Positions 24,366 through 38,143 are shown, numbered from the stretch's first letter. The stretch is DNA of 64,000 nt from Tyto alba (GCF_018691265.1 NW_024881296.1:15965427-16029426), one strand, 5' to 3'. A program made the numbers and translations. Notes: generated by a model from the sequence alone, not told the origin.

Positions 24366-27300
24366 TCACCAAAACAAACAAAAATAGCATTCAGAAATCA
24401 AAAAAATGCAGGTAGGTTTAACAATACACACACAACAGAATGATCCATTTTGACTGACTTATAAGTTGGTAAATATGCTAATGTTTGCAGAGAGACAATG
24501 CTTTCATAAATATATATTATATATAAGAGAAATGAATTTTTCATCTCTAATCAGGGTTGATTTAGAAAGCAGTCAGCGTGCTTCTGTGGCTTACAGACTC
24601 CTCTTGAATCTGATAACTAATCCAAGTCTCAAATACAGAGAAGCAGAATGCAAATGATCCAGGTAAAAAATGCGAAAAGCAGCACCAACTCTTGCCTGTG
24701 GCATTGTAAAAGTCAAACCACTGTAGCAGATCCTACCACCTAATGAGCAGGAAGAAGGGGAGCTCTCACCTCTGAGATACAGGCTTCCTTAAAAGATTTG
24801 GCATCAAGGCTGCAGCTCACAGGCAAGAATTCGCTCTCAACACCCCTCAAGCAACTGGATGAAGCCAAGCTTTGAATGTCAGGCCCTGTCATTGTAGGCA
24901 CAGCACAAATGCCCTGCAGTAATGCCACCACCAAGGCAGCACTCAGTTGTCAGAGCACCAGCAGCACAATTCATAAGAAAACCAGTAAATACAACAGCAC
25001 TTGAATATGAATCTGGAGACAAAGCAGAAACTGCAATCGATTGAGAACATACAAGTCAAGACTGAGAAAAAAATAACAGTTTGCCGAGGGATTTTTAGCA
25101 CTGTCACAATAATGCGCTGTTGGTTGCCATGAAAATGAAGGACTCTACCCAGGCTGCAGCAGGCCTGGCAAGGATGGGCCTTCAAACAGCAGCTCAGCAA
25201 GCAGCAACGTGGCCAGCACTGACCTCGGATCAGCCCTGCCCAGACACCCTCCTAAATACAGACTTCTTGGACACTTTAGGACAAGATTCCTCTTAGCTAA
25301 CTCTGGCTGTATAAAGGATAAGCACATAAAAATAAACAAGTCATCTAGAGCTTTCTCTGTAACAAAGAAAGCACAAATCACCTTTGGACAACAAATAATC
25401 CTGCCTATTTCAGAAGTCCTTCTAAAAAGGGCTGAGTTGCCCTCAGGAGATACCCCTGTTTTAGCTATGGAGGGTACCTAGACAGCTGGCTTAAACCTGA
25501 TGACTACCTTTTTGATAGCAGAAAGTCATTTTAGAGGAATCCAAGCCTAGTTATTCAGCCTGTGTTCTGACTTTGCCTTTTCATTGAAATCCAAATCACA
25601 TACTGGTTTCCCTTATGCAAACTTCTAACAGAACGCAAGAAAAAACTATAATCTTATTATAAAATTAAATAGAGATTCACCTTTCTGCTTTTTAGTGCTC
25701 TTTCGCACTGCTAAAATGGGAGATTGGGCTCCTATGTTCTATGCAGTTTTTAGTGCTCTGTATGGAACAAACCAGCTCTGTGCATCAGACATCTAACATA
25801 TGTTGTTTATATAACACTTTCAGCTGTGTTGCTACTCTGTCTGAACTCAATAGTTCCCAAAAACTTGGGATCTTGCAAATTTTTCTATTGGGAGGAAGCA
25901 TTTGGCAGTGGAGCCTTGTATCTGTTATAGAAACTCTACTCTCTGACAAGGAACACCATGTCCTGCTTGTCAGGTGTCACACAACAGGAGATCACTTGTA
26001 CACTGATAGGAAGAAGCAAAATCTAATCTACTCTTTGTCCTGGCCTTTTTGGGGCTACACTAGGTAGCTGTACCCAAGAGTTTTCCTCTAGCCTTTCTTC
26101 TTTGTCATTTCCAAGGTTTGTCTGTGCCATGGATACCTGAAGGGTCCAGGTTGTTCCTCTGACCTGGGCACTAACATGCATATAAACCACCACCTGAAGA
26201 GCATCACTATGCTCCAAAGGGTTTAACCACTTCCACTGTTTGAAAAGAAGGCCCACAGTTATCCCTAAACTCAAAATAGAGCTGTCACTGGGTCATGCTA
26301 TAATCTGAGGGTGTGGGAACAGGAACTTTTTTTAGTGCGTGCACGTGTGTGGTCATAGATTAGGCCAAGATAAATTGGGACGTCTTGATCACTGCAATGA
26401 ATAAAACTGTAACTAATAATATTAGCAGGACCTTTCCTATTTCCTCTCTATTAATTCTAGTGCATATTCCCAAGAGAGATGTCAGAGTGATGTAGAATAG
26501 TTTGAGTCTTTTTTAAATCATACACTTTTGGACTCATGTTCTGTTATCTTTTTCTCTAGAATACGTAATGAGAAAACTATGTGCACTGCTATCTCCAGCT
26601 TCTTGTCACCATTACAGCATACTCACAGGGTTACTCATATCATTGTTATGAAGTTATTAAAACCACATGATACACAGAGGCAGACTGCTTCTATTTCTGG
26701 TACCAGCTCAACGTCATGGGGAAAGAGACGTCCTTCCCTTAGTGGAGTCAGACTCCCACAGAAATTATGCAGTTATCTTGGATTTGCCCTCTCCAAGCAG
26801 AGAGTCCCCAGTGGACACTTGTGAAGCCCTTAAAGGTGCATTTTATGTCTTTGTAAGAGCCAGCCTCAGTAAAGCAGGGCTTTGTTCTTGGGACTGGCGC
26901 TCTGAAAGCAAAACAGGCTGGTGTCCTGGATGGGAACAAGTCCAAAGAGGTGGAGAGTGCTCCAATGCCCCTACTTGAACCACCTGCATCCAGCACATGC
27001 TCCTCTGAAAAGTACATTGAGAAGAGACTTTCACCCCAGTCAAAGCAAGAGTGTTTCTTATCTGTAAAACCAGATTGAACTGCTAAATAAGAGTAGAAAG
27101 GGAAATAAAGGGTAAAGAAGCAAGATCCTCTCTACATTTCAAAACAAAACAGGAATCTTATTAACATTTAAATGAATAGAATATATTGATTGTGAAATCC
27201 TTATGAACTGTAGTGCTCTGGACAGAAATGAATCTTGACCCTCATTACCGAAAGCTACCTTGCTAGTGACAGGGTGCTGGTGAAGCCAGAGAAGCAGATG

Positions 27301-27729
27301 CTCTCCAGACCAACATCTCTTCTCTGGCTGCCTGCAGTCGGGAAGGAGTAGACTTGGTGACCGAGGTGATTTTTGGTGGTTCCTTTTTCTTTAGTAAATA
27401 ACATTAATATTAATATATTGGCAGCAACAACATTAAAAAAAATAAACCCAGAGCAAGCCACAAGCACAGCAGTTAGCTGTGCAGGTCATCATCCTGCAGT
27501 GAGCAGTAATCTGCCTATTTTGTATCTGAGGAGATATGAAATACTTATCCCAGTCTGAATAGCTACCACATGCCTGCAGAGCCCCTGCTGCCAAGAGAAG
27601 GGTTGTCACATGCGTGGGGGCAGCCCTGCCAGCAGCAGCACAACTGAGGTCTTTGCTTAACACCCATGTTCCAGCTCTGCTCCTCCTCATCACAGCACAG
27701 CAGGACCCAGCCCAGCAGCTGCAGTGGCA

Positions 27730-27765
27730 GGGAGCAGGGCTGGGGAGGTTGGGGGAAGCAGGGGG
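27730..27765 (+). other. G-quadruplex motif, plus strand
   Basis: Five G runs at 27730-27732, 27737-27739, 27742-27745, 27751-27755 and 27761-27765 are separated by loops of 4, 2, 5 and 5 bases, which meets the canonical quadruplex rule (loops of 7 or fewer). It lies in a GC-rich patch with no recognised gene. Confidence 0.55.
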
Positions 27766-28687
27766 AGTGTGGAAGACGACATGGCTTCTCCTGACTTCTG
27801 ATAGGAAACTGCACCAGGCAAGAGAGGCAGTGGGAATCAGTTCCTTCAGGGAGAGGAAAATAGAGAGGCAGTCTTGGGAGAGGTAGGGTGTGGGAAAAGA
27901 GCTGCAACTGTGGCTTCCCAAAGCTCTTGGAACTCTGGAGAACTTCCTACTCCCTGATATTTCACTGTCCCCTCTCCTCCGGAAGTCTCATTATCCTCCA
28001 AACCTTCATTACCCCAGAAACCTTCTGTTCAAATGGAAATTATTTCCAGCATGGGCTGTATTATGCAGGAGACGAGCACAGAGATCCCACAGTGGACTTC
28101 AAATCCTTGGACAGACATCTCCAAGTCTTGAGCTATCTCTTCATAGCACAAGATGTTGACCCTCAGAAACAGCTTCAGAGTCATTCTCTATTAACATAAT
28201 GACGTGCGACATTCTTGCTGGTACCATCCCCACTCTTTCTTCTAATCCACCGACTAGGCCTGTTGAATGGATGCAGCCGTACTTCCATAGCATTTCCAGC
28301 TCTTAAGGTTATATCATTAATCTAGCACTCTAATCACAGCTGCAGCTGAGGACTCACACAAGCATCTTTCATGTAATTGTTTCTTTTCTGGTAAGTTCTT
28401 AAGCTCTCAGAGAGAAAAGCTAGAAACATGAAATGAATACACATCAAACCATGAAGCACAGAAGAAAAAAAACCCTGAAAAAAAGTCATGACTTCTCAAC
28501 TCAGCATGTATGCTGAGGGCACAGCTGAGGTTGGCAACCCAAGAGGCCTTGGTTGCTGTGATGCAAGATACATGCCCAAAATCTAAGAAAAATCTGTATG
28601 TGCCAGTGACTGCAGGGGAACTGTAATTAGTCACAGGCAATGACAACAAAACTTCTCCTGAGAACAACATCAAAACTCACAGGTCTG

Positions 28688-28697
28688 AATAAAGTTT

Positions 28698-28728
<31 letters not shown>
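28688..28728 (+). repeat. AATAAA followed by T10-A24
   Basis: AATAAA at 28688-28693 is followed by T10 (28695-28704) and A24 (28705-28728). The T10-A24 junction is a perfect hairpin-capable inverted repeat. The order signal-then-A-run recalls an mRNA 3' end, but the upstream sequence has no recognisable body and the T10 interruption is unusual, so a simple homopolymer is at least as likely. Confidence 0.5.
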
Positions 28729-31700
28729 GAGACAGAAGCCATGATGAGAGAGAGTGTGTTTGCTAATCCAAACACAAGCCTGAGTCAAGCTGGACCTTGT
28801 TTTTGAAGATGAGTTTCAGGTATCTCTGCTAATGCTCCTGCCCAGCATGAAGACAGCCTCAGTCTGCATCTTTCTAAGCAAGCTCTGCTGAGCAACTTGC
28901 CAATAAGGACTTACATGAGGACTCAGCTTCTACTAAAAATCGTAAAAAAGCCTCCTCAGCTTGTGTGTTGTAGCACTTAACTTGCACAGGCCAGCTCAAG
29001 CAGTACAAATGAGCCATTTGCATAATCACACCTCAGAGTGGAAGGAAATGAGCATCACTGAAAAGCCACTAGCTCCAATTCCTCCCCTAACCCTCCAGCA
29101 GGACCAGAGAGAAGCCACCACAGAAGAGCACAGCTCGTTAACAACAGTGATGGTAGGAGCCGCAGAAGTCTCGGTCTCATACAAACATGAGTGAGCACAG
29201 CACTGACACAGATGCAGCCACCTGAGTGCAATTTCAGTGCATCCTCAATCCCTTGAGCTGTATTGACTTAATGTAAAGATATATTACCTCAACTTTGTAA
29301 TAAAGGCACACCTTCAGTTTTTATTCTCTGCTTTTCCACAATATTTACTGATTTCACACAGTGTAAATTCAGAGACTGGAACATAATCTTAACTCGAAGT
29401 AATTCAGGGAGACATGCCTATTGAATGCCAGTGGACAGAGCTTTTGTTCAAAACTCAGTTTCAAAATTTTTAGTAATTTTGTGGACAATTATTGATCAAA
29501 AACTCCAATTTCATTATAATTGATTTTAATTAAAAACAGGTTTTCTCCCTAAACTTATTTACATAGGCTTATTGTCAATGTGCTAGCAATCTCATATCTG
29601 AATTCCCAACATCATACGCTAGACTTTTGAAGCTGAATACTGCAAGTCTTAAATCACCACCGGAATGGTCTTTTAGTCAAAAAAAAATACAAAATGTAAA
29701 ATTACACAAAGTGACAGAGAATTAATTTTAAGGACTCACTATCCAGTAGAAGACAACCCTCCACATTCACTCTCCTTTAAGAGGCAGTAGCCAGAAGACT
29801 TTATCCAACCTGAATCTAAAGAAATTATCTCTGCCTGGTCCTCATGGGATGCTTTTATACAAGTCCTGATATTGCAAAGACATCCAGTAGGTGATTACAG
29901 CAATCAAGTAGGAGGACTGTAAGTGGTGCGACTTTCACAGCCTACCAAAAACCTAAACTTTCTGTTCTGAAGGAAAGGAACAGACCTGAAAGGCAGTAAC
30001 TTCTGAGCATACCCAGCCATTAAAGAGCAAACTTGGGGAATATAAAGCAATACAGGAAACATATTGGAGTTTCAATAAGGACAAAACGGAGTAATAAAGG
30101 ATAAGAAAAACAGCCTAGAATTGGATTACCAAGTACAATGTTGCTAGATCCATGCTCTATATCCTACTTTATATTGCATTTCACTAGAGGACAGAATTTA
30201 GTATGAGCTGGGGAAGGAGGGCTACACATGTAGGTGTATGTGTTGGGGGGCTATTAATGAGAAGAGAACAAGTGAGAGTTAATTACAAACATTTCTCAAA
30301 TTACTATTTCTTATTTTAGTCTCAGAAATATCATTAAATGTAATAGTTTTCTTTGAAAAAAGTGTAGAGAAATGCTTTTCCTTTCAACTGTTTTGCAGGG
30401 AGCAGGAAGTAGGCATAGACTGTGATAATAGTATATAAATGTCTGCTATATTCAGAGGATTTCAACATTGTTTTGAAGCTTCTGAGACGGATTTGGGCAT
30501 ACCCATTAGGACCTTTTTTGGCAAGAAAGATGGGACAAAAAGTTTCCTTATTCCAAAGGCTGCCCACACATGAAATCTGCATTTCTGAGTGAAGGAGAAA
30601 ATATTATTTTATTTTACAGGTAGGGATAGCCTTGGCTCATTGCTGTCTGTTCCTGCCTTTTACCAGCAGCCAGCTCAACTGGGCCAGAATATTAAAAAAA
30701 AGATCTTCTCACTGCACTCTTTTGCAGCATGATACTATCAGAGCAAGGGGCGTGATGTTAAAGCTAAAAAGTTTCACCTTTGTCTACAGCTGGGAGAAGT
30801 TGTAAAGTCACAACCCAGTTCAGTAATATCAAGCAATGCATGTCATTTAGACGAAGTGTTTAAACAACTAAACTAAGGTCCCACTATTTCAGCCAGATAT
30901 ATCCATGGAGATTCTCGCCATCACATGCCATTTCTACCTCAACCCCAAAAATCTAACTGCAGCAGAAGGCCCTGCTAGCCAATCACCAGCTACTCTATTA
31001 ATGGGGAATTAAAATGATTAATGGAACTAATCCATTATGCAGACTGAGCACATGCTGTCTCCATTTGTACATTAAGTGAGAAAGCAAGCAACTTGCCTAC
31101 CAAGGGAAAGACTTTCTGACCCTGCACCATCTAGTCACCTTCCCAGAACAGACAGACATCAAGTTAAGTTTAAATTCTGAAGTGCTTAAAAACTACTAGA
31201 CTTCTACTGCTCACCTTCACTAGTCCCTATCAATTTTGAGCTACAGCCCTCTCCCCTCAAAGGCCCAGAGATGCAATCACATATCTCCAGGTTTGTTCGT
31301 GTTATTTTAGGGATTTTTCTAAGATATACGTTCATGGAGCTAAGCAACTAGTGCAACTAGTTTTCCCTTGGGTGCTCTGATAATGATTTTTATCTAGCAG
31401 CAGCTGGGAACCAACAGATCTGATGTCTTTCTGGAGAAGCTTTGGTTCCTAGGAAGGTCAATCATCAAATAGGATTCATTTTTCAGCTGAGACAAGAGAG
31501 ATGTTGAGGTCTTATAGATCTATATGGTGTTAAAGTTTTGCAAATAGAGAACTAGCTTTCAGTAATTACCTTTTCTTTCAGAAGGAACTGCAAAAGACAT
31601 CTCTGAGTGGACTGTATTTATTACAGAGGTAAAAAGAAAACAATGTGGCAATTAGTAGACGTTCCCTTTGTTACCTGAAATATAGCAGTTTAGATACGTG

Positions 31701-34700
31701 GCTTCCATTTCTGTGCTTCAGGACATCATAATTATGAGTGGAAGACCTATTCTGAGGAAATATTTTGCTGTTTCTGAAATCTAGCACTTTCCTGTAAATC
31801 AAAACATCTGTAGGAATGCAGCAATTTGTCACCTACCAACAGAAAAATAAGAACCTGCCAGATCCAGTAGCAAATTGCCAATGCAGAACCCCTGCAGACC
31901 ATTTGGCCAAATGCTTCTGAAGCAAGGTGAGATGTCTTCCAGGCTCCCCGAGGCTGAGTCCTGAAATCCCAGACTAAGCCAATAGTCCTTAGTGGGGAGG
32001 GGCAAGTCCCAGGAGACTTGGATTTATGTCTTGCCCATCATAAAGCTGGCAGCTCAGAGACCTTGGCTGAACCAAACCCCAGCTTTGAATGTAGATGCTA
32101 TGCTAAAATTATAGTTCCAAGTTTTCGGAAATGTTTTTTCAGATTTTTCTTTCCACAAATTTTTCAAAAAGTCTACTTCAACCCAGAACAGATTTTTTTT
32201 CTCTCCGAAATATCCCAAAGGATGGGAAAGTGCAGGTTTCATTTAAGTTCTAAACATAATGCAGGCTTTTGCTTTACTAATTTTGCACTGTTTTGTAAGT
32301 CATCCTTAAGCAGCTTGCTCTAGAAGCCTGTTGCCAGAGCAGAATCCTGCATCATATTAGTAGTACTCTTAGGAGCTTCATGACAGTGCTGGACAACAGA
32401 AATCTAACTGCAAAGGGATATAACATAAAGGCAGTATCTTCTTGGTTTTGGGTGACTTCTGGCTTGCCTGGGTACTGGCATCCTAACCTTCAGAGGTCCA
32501 GCATAACAAAGGCAGCTGTTTGATAGTTTTTCCTGAGGGAATGGTGCAAAGAGGAAAAAGGCAGAGATAGAAAATATTGAACCACAACATTTAGGCCTTG
32601 AGCTGTAGAACATGATTGGAAAGGAAAAGTAAACGTGATGTACTACTTCCCATCAGGTACTGCTGTCAAAAGAAGGAATCGGGAAGAGAAACCATGCCAG
32701 GGCTTTTCTGGCTTGTTTACTGCAAGAGAAAAGTCAACTAAAGTTACATGAAAGACCCCAAAAGCCATTCATCTTCTTTACATTTTAAACTTGACTAGCA
32801 ATAGAAAAATGAGAACGAAAGACATGACCACACCATGAAACTGCCAAAGCAAAAGAAATGTACAGCTATTTCAAGTTTTATTATTAAATGGACCACACTT
32901 GCAAAACTTTCCAAGAACCCAGGCCAGATAGTATGTAATCTCAGATCATAGTTTCTCATGAATATGAAGGCTAAAATCAGATTCTTGGTCAGACTCATGT
33001 AGTATTGGCTTGGTGCTTGGTCATAGTTTCCCATCCACACCCAGACAATGGTTAGTATATTTCTTAGAATTTCCTTAAAAAAAACCCTCATGGATACTTC
33101 TGACCACTGAAGCATGAACTGAACGAGAGGAAGAAGCATGTTGTAGTCCCACATCCACCCGCTTTATCTTAGTTAGCCCTGCATCTTGGGGCACTCATGT
33201 GGTACTGATGTGACCCTATTCCAGGCCCATAGTCATGCAGTCTCCTGTCTCAGGCTTTGGCTCTGCTATACTCACCAGCTGAGAGGATGAGCCAAACTAA
33301 AATCATCGTGTATCTAGTTATGTACACTTTCCAGTTTTATATTAGGCCCACAAACAGCTGAACTGCCCAAGAGATTTCATCAAGGGTAAAACCAGGACAG
33401 AGAAGTAGAAAACTTTTAAATATAGATGTAGAATATGTATGTATGTCCTGCCACAACGTTATTAAATCTTATGTTCATAAACCTTTGTTAAGTTACTAGA
33501 AATTGCATTAGCACGACAATGGTGACTCACTTCTTCCCATGTCATCCAAGCATTAAAAACTGTGGGTGGAGGTGAGGATTTATATAAAAAAAATATTTTA
33601 CAAATAACTATTAGGATTATTATTACCCAGAATAACTGTAAAGAGCACAATGAGTTCTTATTATTCAATCAATTGAAGAGTCACAAGATGAAGAAATTAA
33701 CAATGCTAAATGATTTCTTTCTCATTAATAGGAGAATAAAGGAATCATATAAGGTGTAGGAAAGAGACAGTGAAATCTGCTGAAGAGAATGTTATGGAGT
33801 CCAAAATATGTAAGAATGTAGGCATAGCAAGTGGAAAAGCATTGAAGTACTTCCAGGAGTCAGGTGAAACACAAGTATGCACACAGAAACTATGGATTTA
33901 AAGAGATATTTTTCACTGAATGAACATTGTTATTTTACACCTGCATTGACATCACTAGTTCACCCCAGCTCAATAACCCCCTGGTTCAGCCAGAAAGCAG
34001 CCATAGCATTGCTCCTCAGTAGGCACCATGAAAACAGAGATGAACAGAGACCAGCTAGTAGACAGCCAAAGAACAACCATTAAAATTAGCACTTCCGTAA
34101 GTGTTGCTTATAAGAGGCTAAAGCCTCCTTTTTTCACCAGCATTATTTTAAGAGTAAAATGGAGACAGTAATCAGTACATTAACCTCTAGCAGTCACACC
34201 TACAAACAGCCAAACCTTTATTCTGGTTTCCCCCATATCAGAACTGATCTGTTCCCACAAAAGTTTGATTACTGTGATGGGGGAAAAAAACTCCTAATGA
34301 GATCTAACACAGCATTACAACTTCTTGCTAATTCTCCTCATTGATCCTTCAACTCAAAGGTCAGATCGAGTGCTGGCATCCTCTTGTGTGTAAAATCAGG
34401 AAAACAGCCCCTCAAAGCTTGAGGAAAGGAAACCCGTACTTTAGGTTTCACTACGAGTAAAGCTAATGGAAGAAGATCAGACAGGTATTTGTCCATACAG
34501 TCCTATATGTTATTAAATCTGATACAATGTTCTAGGACAATACATTCAAGGTATTGTGGATACAGGCTCATATTTCAAACCTATCATGTTTATCCACACA
34601 CAAAAGACCAAAATTATTCCTCCTGCTAAAATCATAGAAAAAGAAACTGTAAGAGACCACATGGTTTTACCTCTCCTTTCCTGCATGTATTGGACCTTAT

Positions 34701-36664
34701 ACAAAATGATCTTTTGTCTTTTCAGAAAGACAGTTGGTAGGCATTTATAGGTATACAGCAGAGAAAGCAAGGAGCACAACAGTTACACACAGTACTTATT
34801 TGGTGCCTAGCAGTGGGCATATAAAGGGGATTTGGTGGGCAGATTTACAGGCAAGAAAGCAGCAATTCAGAAAGCGTGTTCAAATGTACTGTATAACATA
34901 CATAATTGAAGTAAAAATTTTAAAAGTTTTTGTTTCTGTCCTCTGCTCAGTGCCAGAGTTTCTGGAAACCAGCTTCATAAACCAAATCACAATGATTTTA
35001 ATGAGAAGTGAAAGCATCTTACGGTATGCAAACGCGTGGCAGGTAACAAGTACACCTACAAGCTGATTAGTATCTCTACCTCAGAATTCTGCAAAAGTCA
35101 AAATCCTACTTTTATAAAAATAAAAAAGCCTAGGAATACAGGCATAAAATGAAACAATTCATTCAGATATAATACATTACATTTTTGGGGGGGAAACCCA
35201 AATATTTTTTAACTCGGCAAGCTCCACATATACAAACAAAACACATGAAAACACTATTATTTCCAGCTAATGACACTTTCTGCTAGAAGTTGCCCCCTCT
35301 GTAGGAGTCTGTTGGCAGGACTACATGCCCTTGCTTAGCCACACCTGCTCCCAAACTGGCTTTTTTGTTTTGTTTTGTTCCACACAGTTTGCACAGCATT
35401 AGCCAAGGCAAGGGTAAGTCCTCCCCCTTCATAGGCAGAGGGAGGACAGCAAGGGACAGTAATGTCTGTAGACAGTAAGAACCACCATGCTGGTTCACAC
35501 TAAATGTCTGGCTCAAGTACTTCCCTAAACTGCTGTACATCTCTAGAAATTCTAATCTCTGTGCCATATTCTGTCCCGACTCATACTCCCTGCCAATCAA
35601 TGGACAAGCTTATTAGTATTTTTCATTGCTACTCTCCACTGACATGTTTCTGCAATCCCAGTCTCTTCCTCTTAGAAAGAAGAAAATCTACCCAGGCAGG
35701 GGGATCCCAGTAAACCAAGCAGGTATCCAGATTTACAATACATGTGGAAGAAAAAAAGCCAGGTTGAAGTCTGTTGGACTGTCCTCTCAAATCCGCCTCA
35801 GATGTATTGTGGGACACTAAGTCACATTCAGTGCCTCAGTTGCCACTCCTGTGATTCAAGGAGATTAGTCCTGCTCAACAACATGAGGGTATGTGAGGCT
35901 TAGTTCAGTATTTGGATGATACTCCAGATTTTAAAATGGAAAGCTGTATAACTGCAAACTATTAGAATATTACCAAAACTGAACTCAAACATCGAGGGAA
36001 TGTTTTAGTGGAAAAGAAATGAAAATAATTTCTCTTTGTTCTCTAGATTCCAAGATATCAGCAACACTGTCAAATACCTCTAGAAAATAATATTCAGTGA
36101 AGAAATAAAGGCTCCCTCTTGCGAAGAATGTTTCATTATAAATTCATCTTATTTTGAATCAGAAGACTCACAAGTCTTTCTTTGATTTTGTTTGCATGCT
36201 CTTAGAATTGTTTCCCTTGTCATATTCCCTTCTGCCAACACAGTACGAATAGAAATCCTAATGCACTGCATTAGTCTACCCAGCTTTATTAGGTTGCATA
36301 GACATTACCACAGATTTAATCTATTAAACCCATTAGTATTTGCAAAGTATAGAGCAATTATAATTTTCTAGAGCTAAAGAACTAACAGAAAAGAGTGTTA
36401 AGATATATAAATAAGACAAAGTAGAAATCAGATTACTTCAGGGCTTTCCAGGTTTCCTGTAGGTGTCCTCTCTTCTATCCCGTTGTACTTCCCCTCTCTT
36501 TTTCCCCCAATCTCACATAGTCTTTCTTCCCTCACTTCTGTCCCAGAGACAAGATTCAATTATAGAGAATATAAAGAGAATTTTTTATTGAGGCCAGATA
36601 AATAACAGGACTGAGAGTACAGTCTTCTCTACCACAAAAGTATTGGGTGGGGAGAGGATGTTTG

Positions 36665-36677
36665 TTTTTTTTTTTTT
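36665..36677 (-). repeat. T13 homopolymer
   Basis: Thirteen consecutive T bases in AT-rich DNA; no repeat body identified on the minus strand. Confidence 0.8.
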
Positions 36678-37207
36678 ATTTAAACAGTGATAAACTTGGG
36701 ATGGTTATCTTGCTGCAAAATGTAAGAGGCCACAGCTGCTTGCAGGTTTTAGTAACACCTAGGCAAGGTCAACACTATTCTAAACCCTGCTGATTCAGCC
36801 TCAGCTAATTCACCTCCCAGAGTAAAACCAAAATGCCTTGGTGCATTCACTGCCATTTCATTACAGCCATGGTACAAGTTGTCCTATGTTAGAAACTGCT
36901 TTCTTTTCACTAAAGACAGAGTAAATTGTTCTTCTTAGTAATAGCTTCTATCTAACCAAGCTCTATAGGCACCAGGTTTGTCTATAGATTGCTACCAGAT
37001 TGCCCTGCAGAGGGTCTCTGGCACCCCTTTAGTTTGAGGCAGCATAAATACTTAGGTGGACTGGCACTCAAGCTTCCCCAAGGTGCACATCTAATCATAG
37101 CAATTCTCTCCCTTTGGCTTTTCAACCTTTTTCAGTATTTTAAAAAAGGATTCTCCACCAAAATCAGGATAGAAATGCTTCATATTTAGAGACAGAAAAA
37201 CCTCAAC

Positions 37208-37249
37208 AGGTTCGGATAAGCACGTAGTAGGTTCAGATAAGCATGTGGG
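37208..37249 (+). repeat. 21-bp tandem duplication
   Basis: Two consecutive 21-bp copies beginning AGGTTCGGATAAGCACGTAG and AGGTTCAGATAAGCATGTGG. A small local duplication of unknown role. Confidence 0.7.
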
Positions 37250-37311
37250 CTACCCATCATCCATAAGGAGGGAGCTCCTCAGGTAATGGACTCTCTCAGA
37301 AATACTGGTCC

Positions 37312-37370
37312 TACTGAAATAAATGTCAGAGCTCACATTGACTTCAACAGAGTGGCAATTTTACCTTACC
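37312..37370 (+). repeat. Possible ancient amniote repeat fragment
   Basis: ACTGAAATAAATG, then GCTCACATTGACTTCAACAG and GGCAATTTTACC, follow the order of an old dispersed avian/reptile motif whose better copies contain two blocks like ATTGACTTCAATGGG. Strongly decayed; the family name is uncertain. Confidence 0.35.
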
Positions 37371-38120
37371 TAAATTGCCAAAAATTACAAAATTGCACTG
37401 AATATCCTTGAGAATAGACAGTCCAGAGATTTCAGGTACTTTTGTTTAGTTGAGTTATCAGTACCTTACAAGATGTGGCCAAGCCTTTTTATAAGTACTT
37501 CTGCTTTAGGTAAAAAGGAGCACACAATAAGACACATTTAGTCATTAGCTTTACTGTAAATCAAAAATGTTTTAGTCAGAATATAGACTGTGCTCAAGCA
37601 TCTTACTCTGTCTGGTCATGGTCATCTTCACTGCACTTTTAGGTGCTACATGTGCTGACAAATTTTCTTCATCTGCTTTCTTCTTCTTTTTCTTCCTTGT
37701 AGCAAACTTTTGAATGAATTTGAAGCGTGGCTTTGCTTGGGTCACTGTTAAGAAAACTGGACTTAAAAACTTACTACCATACAAGATCATTTTAAAAGCA
37801 ATCTTAAAAATATGTTGTTCTACATCTACCTCCAGTTTTTCAACACAAAGGGCTTTCTCACTGACCTTATTGCATGAAACATAAAAGGGTTTTTTTTTGT
37901 GAAACATTAGAAATAAGTACTATTGTTATATGCAACATTTAATAACGATAACCTCAAATGCATATTTAAAAACAAGCTGGAAGGCTGCATTAGAAGGCAA
38001 GTTTCCTCCAGCTAAGAAATCCCACTCCCCTTTGTCATAGCCCTCAGGAGGGTAGAGATTACTCTTTCTATAAGATGATTTGATGCAGTCTGTAAACTAC
38101 TTTTTACTTCAGTTTAAGAA

Positions 38121-38143
38121 GGGAAGGGTGGGTGGGGGTTGGG
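38121..38143 (+). other. Strong G-quadruplex motif, plus strand
   Basis: Five G runs at 38121-38123, 38126-38128, 38130-38132, 38134-38138 and 38141-38143 have loops of only 2, 1, 1 and 2 bases. Such short loops predict a very stable parallel quadruplex. The surroundings are AT-rich and gene-free, so the motif is not a by-product of high GC. Confidence 0.7.

Larger units (their letters stand above)
21100..28300. other. Gene-free stretch with A tracts and a GC-rich patch
   Basis: No supported gene. It contains A26 at 21467-21492, A21 at 24345-24365 and a locally GC-rich patch at about 27560-27800, with overlapping frames on both strands (162 and 114 codons minus, 90 plus) that match nothing recognisable. 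The patch also contains a G-quadruplex motif. Confidence 0.55.

Noticed and set aside
27433..27921. 162- and 114-codon minus-strand frames
   Set aside because: Two frames of the same strand and one of the other are open over the same GC-rich patch, a composition effect.
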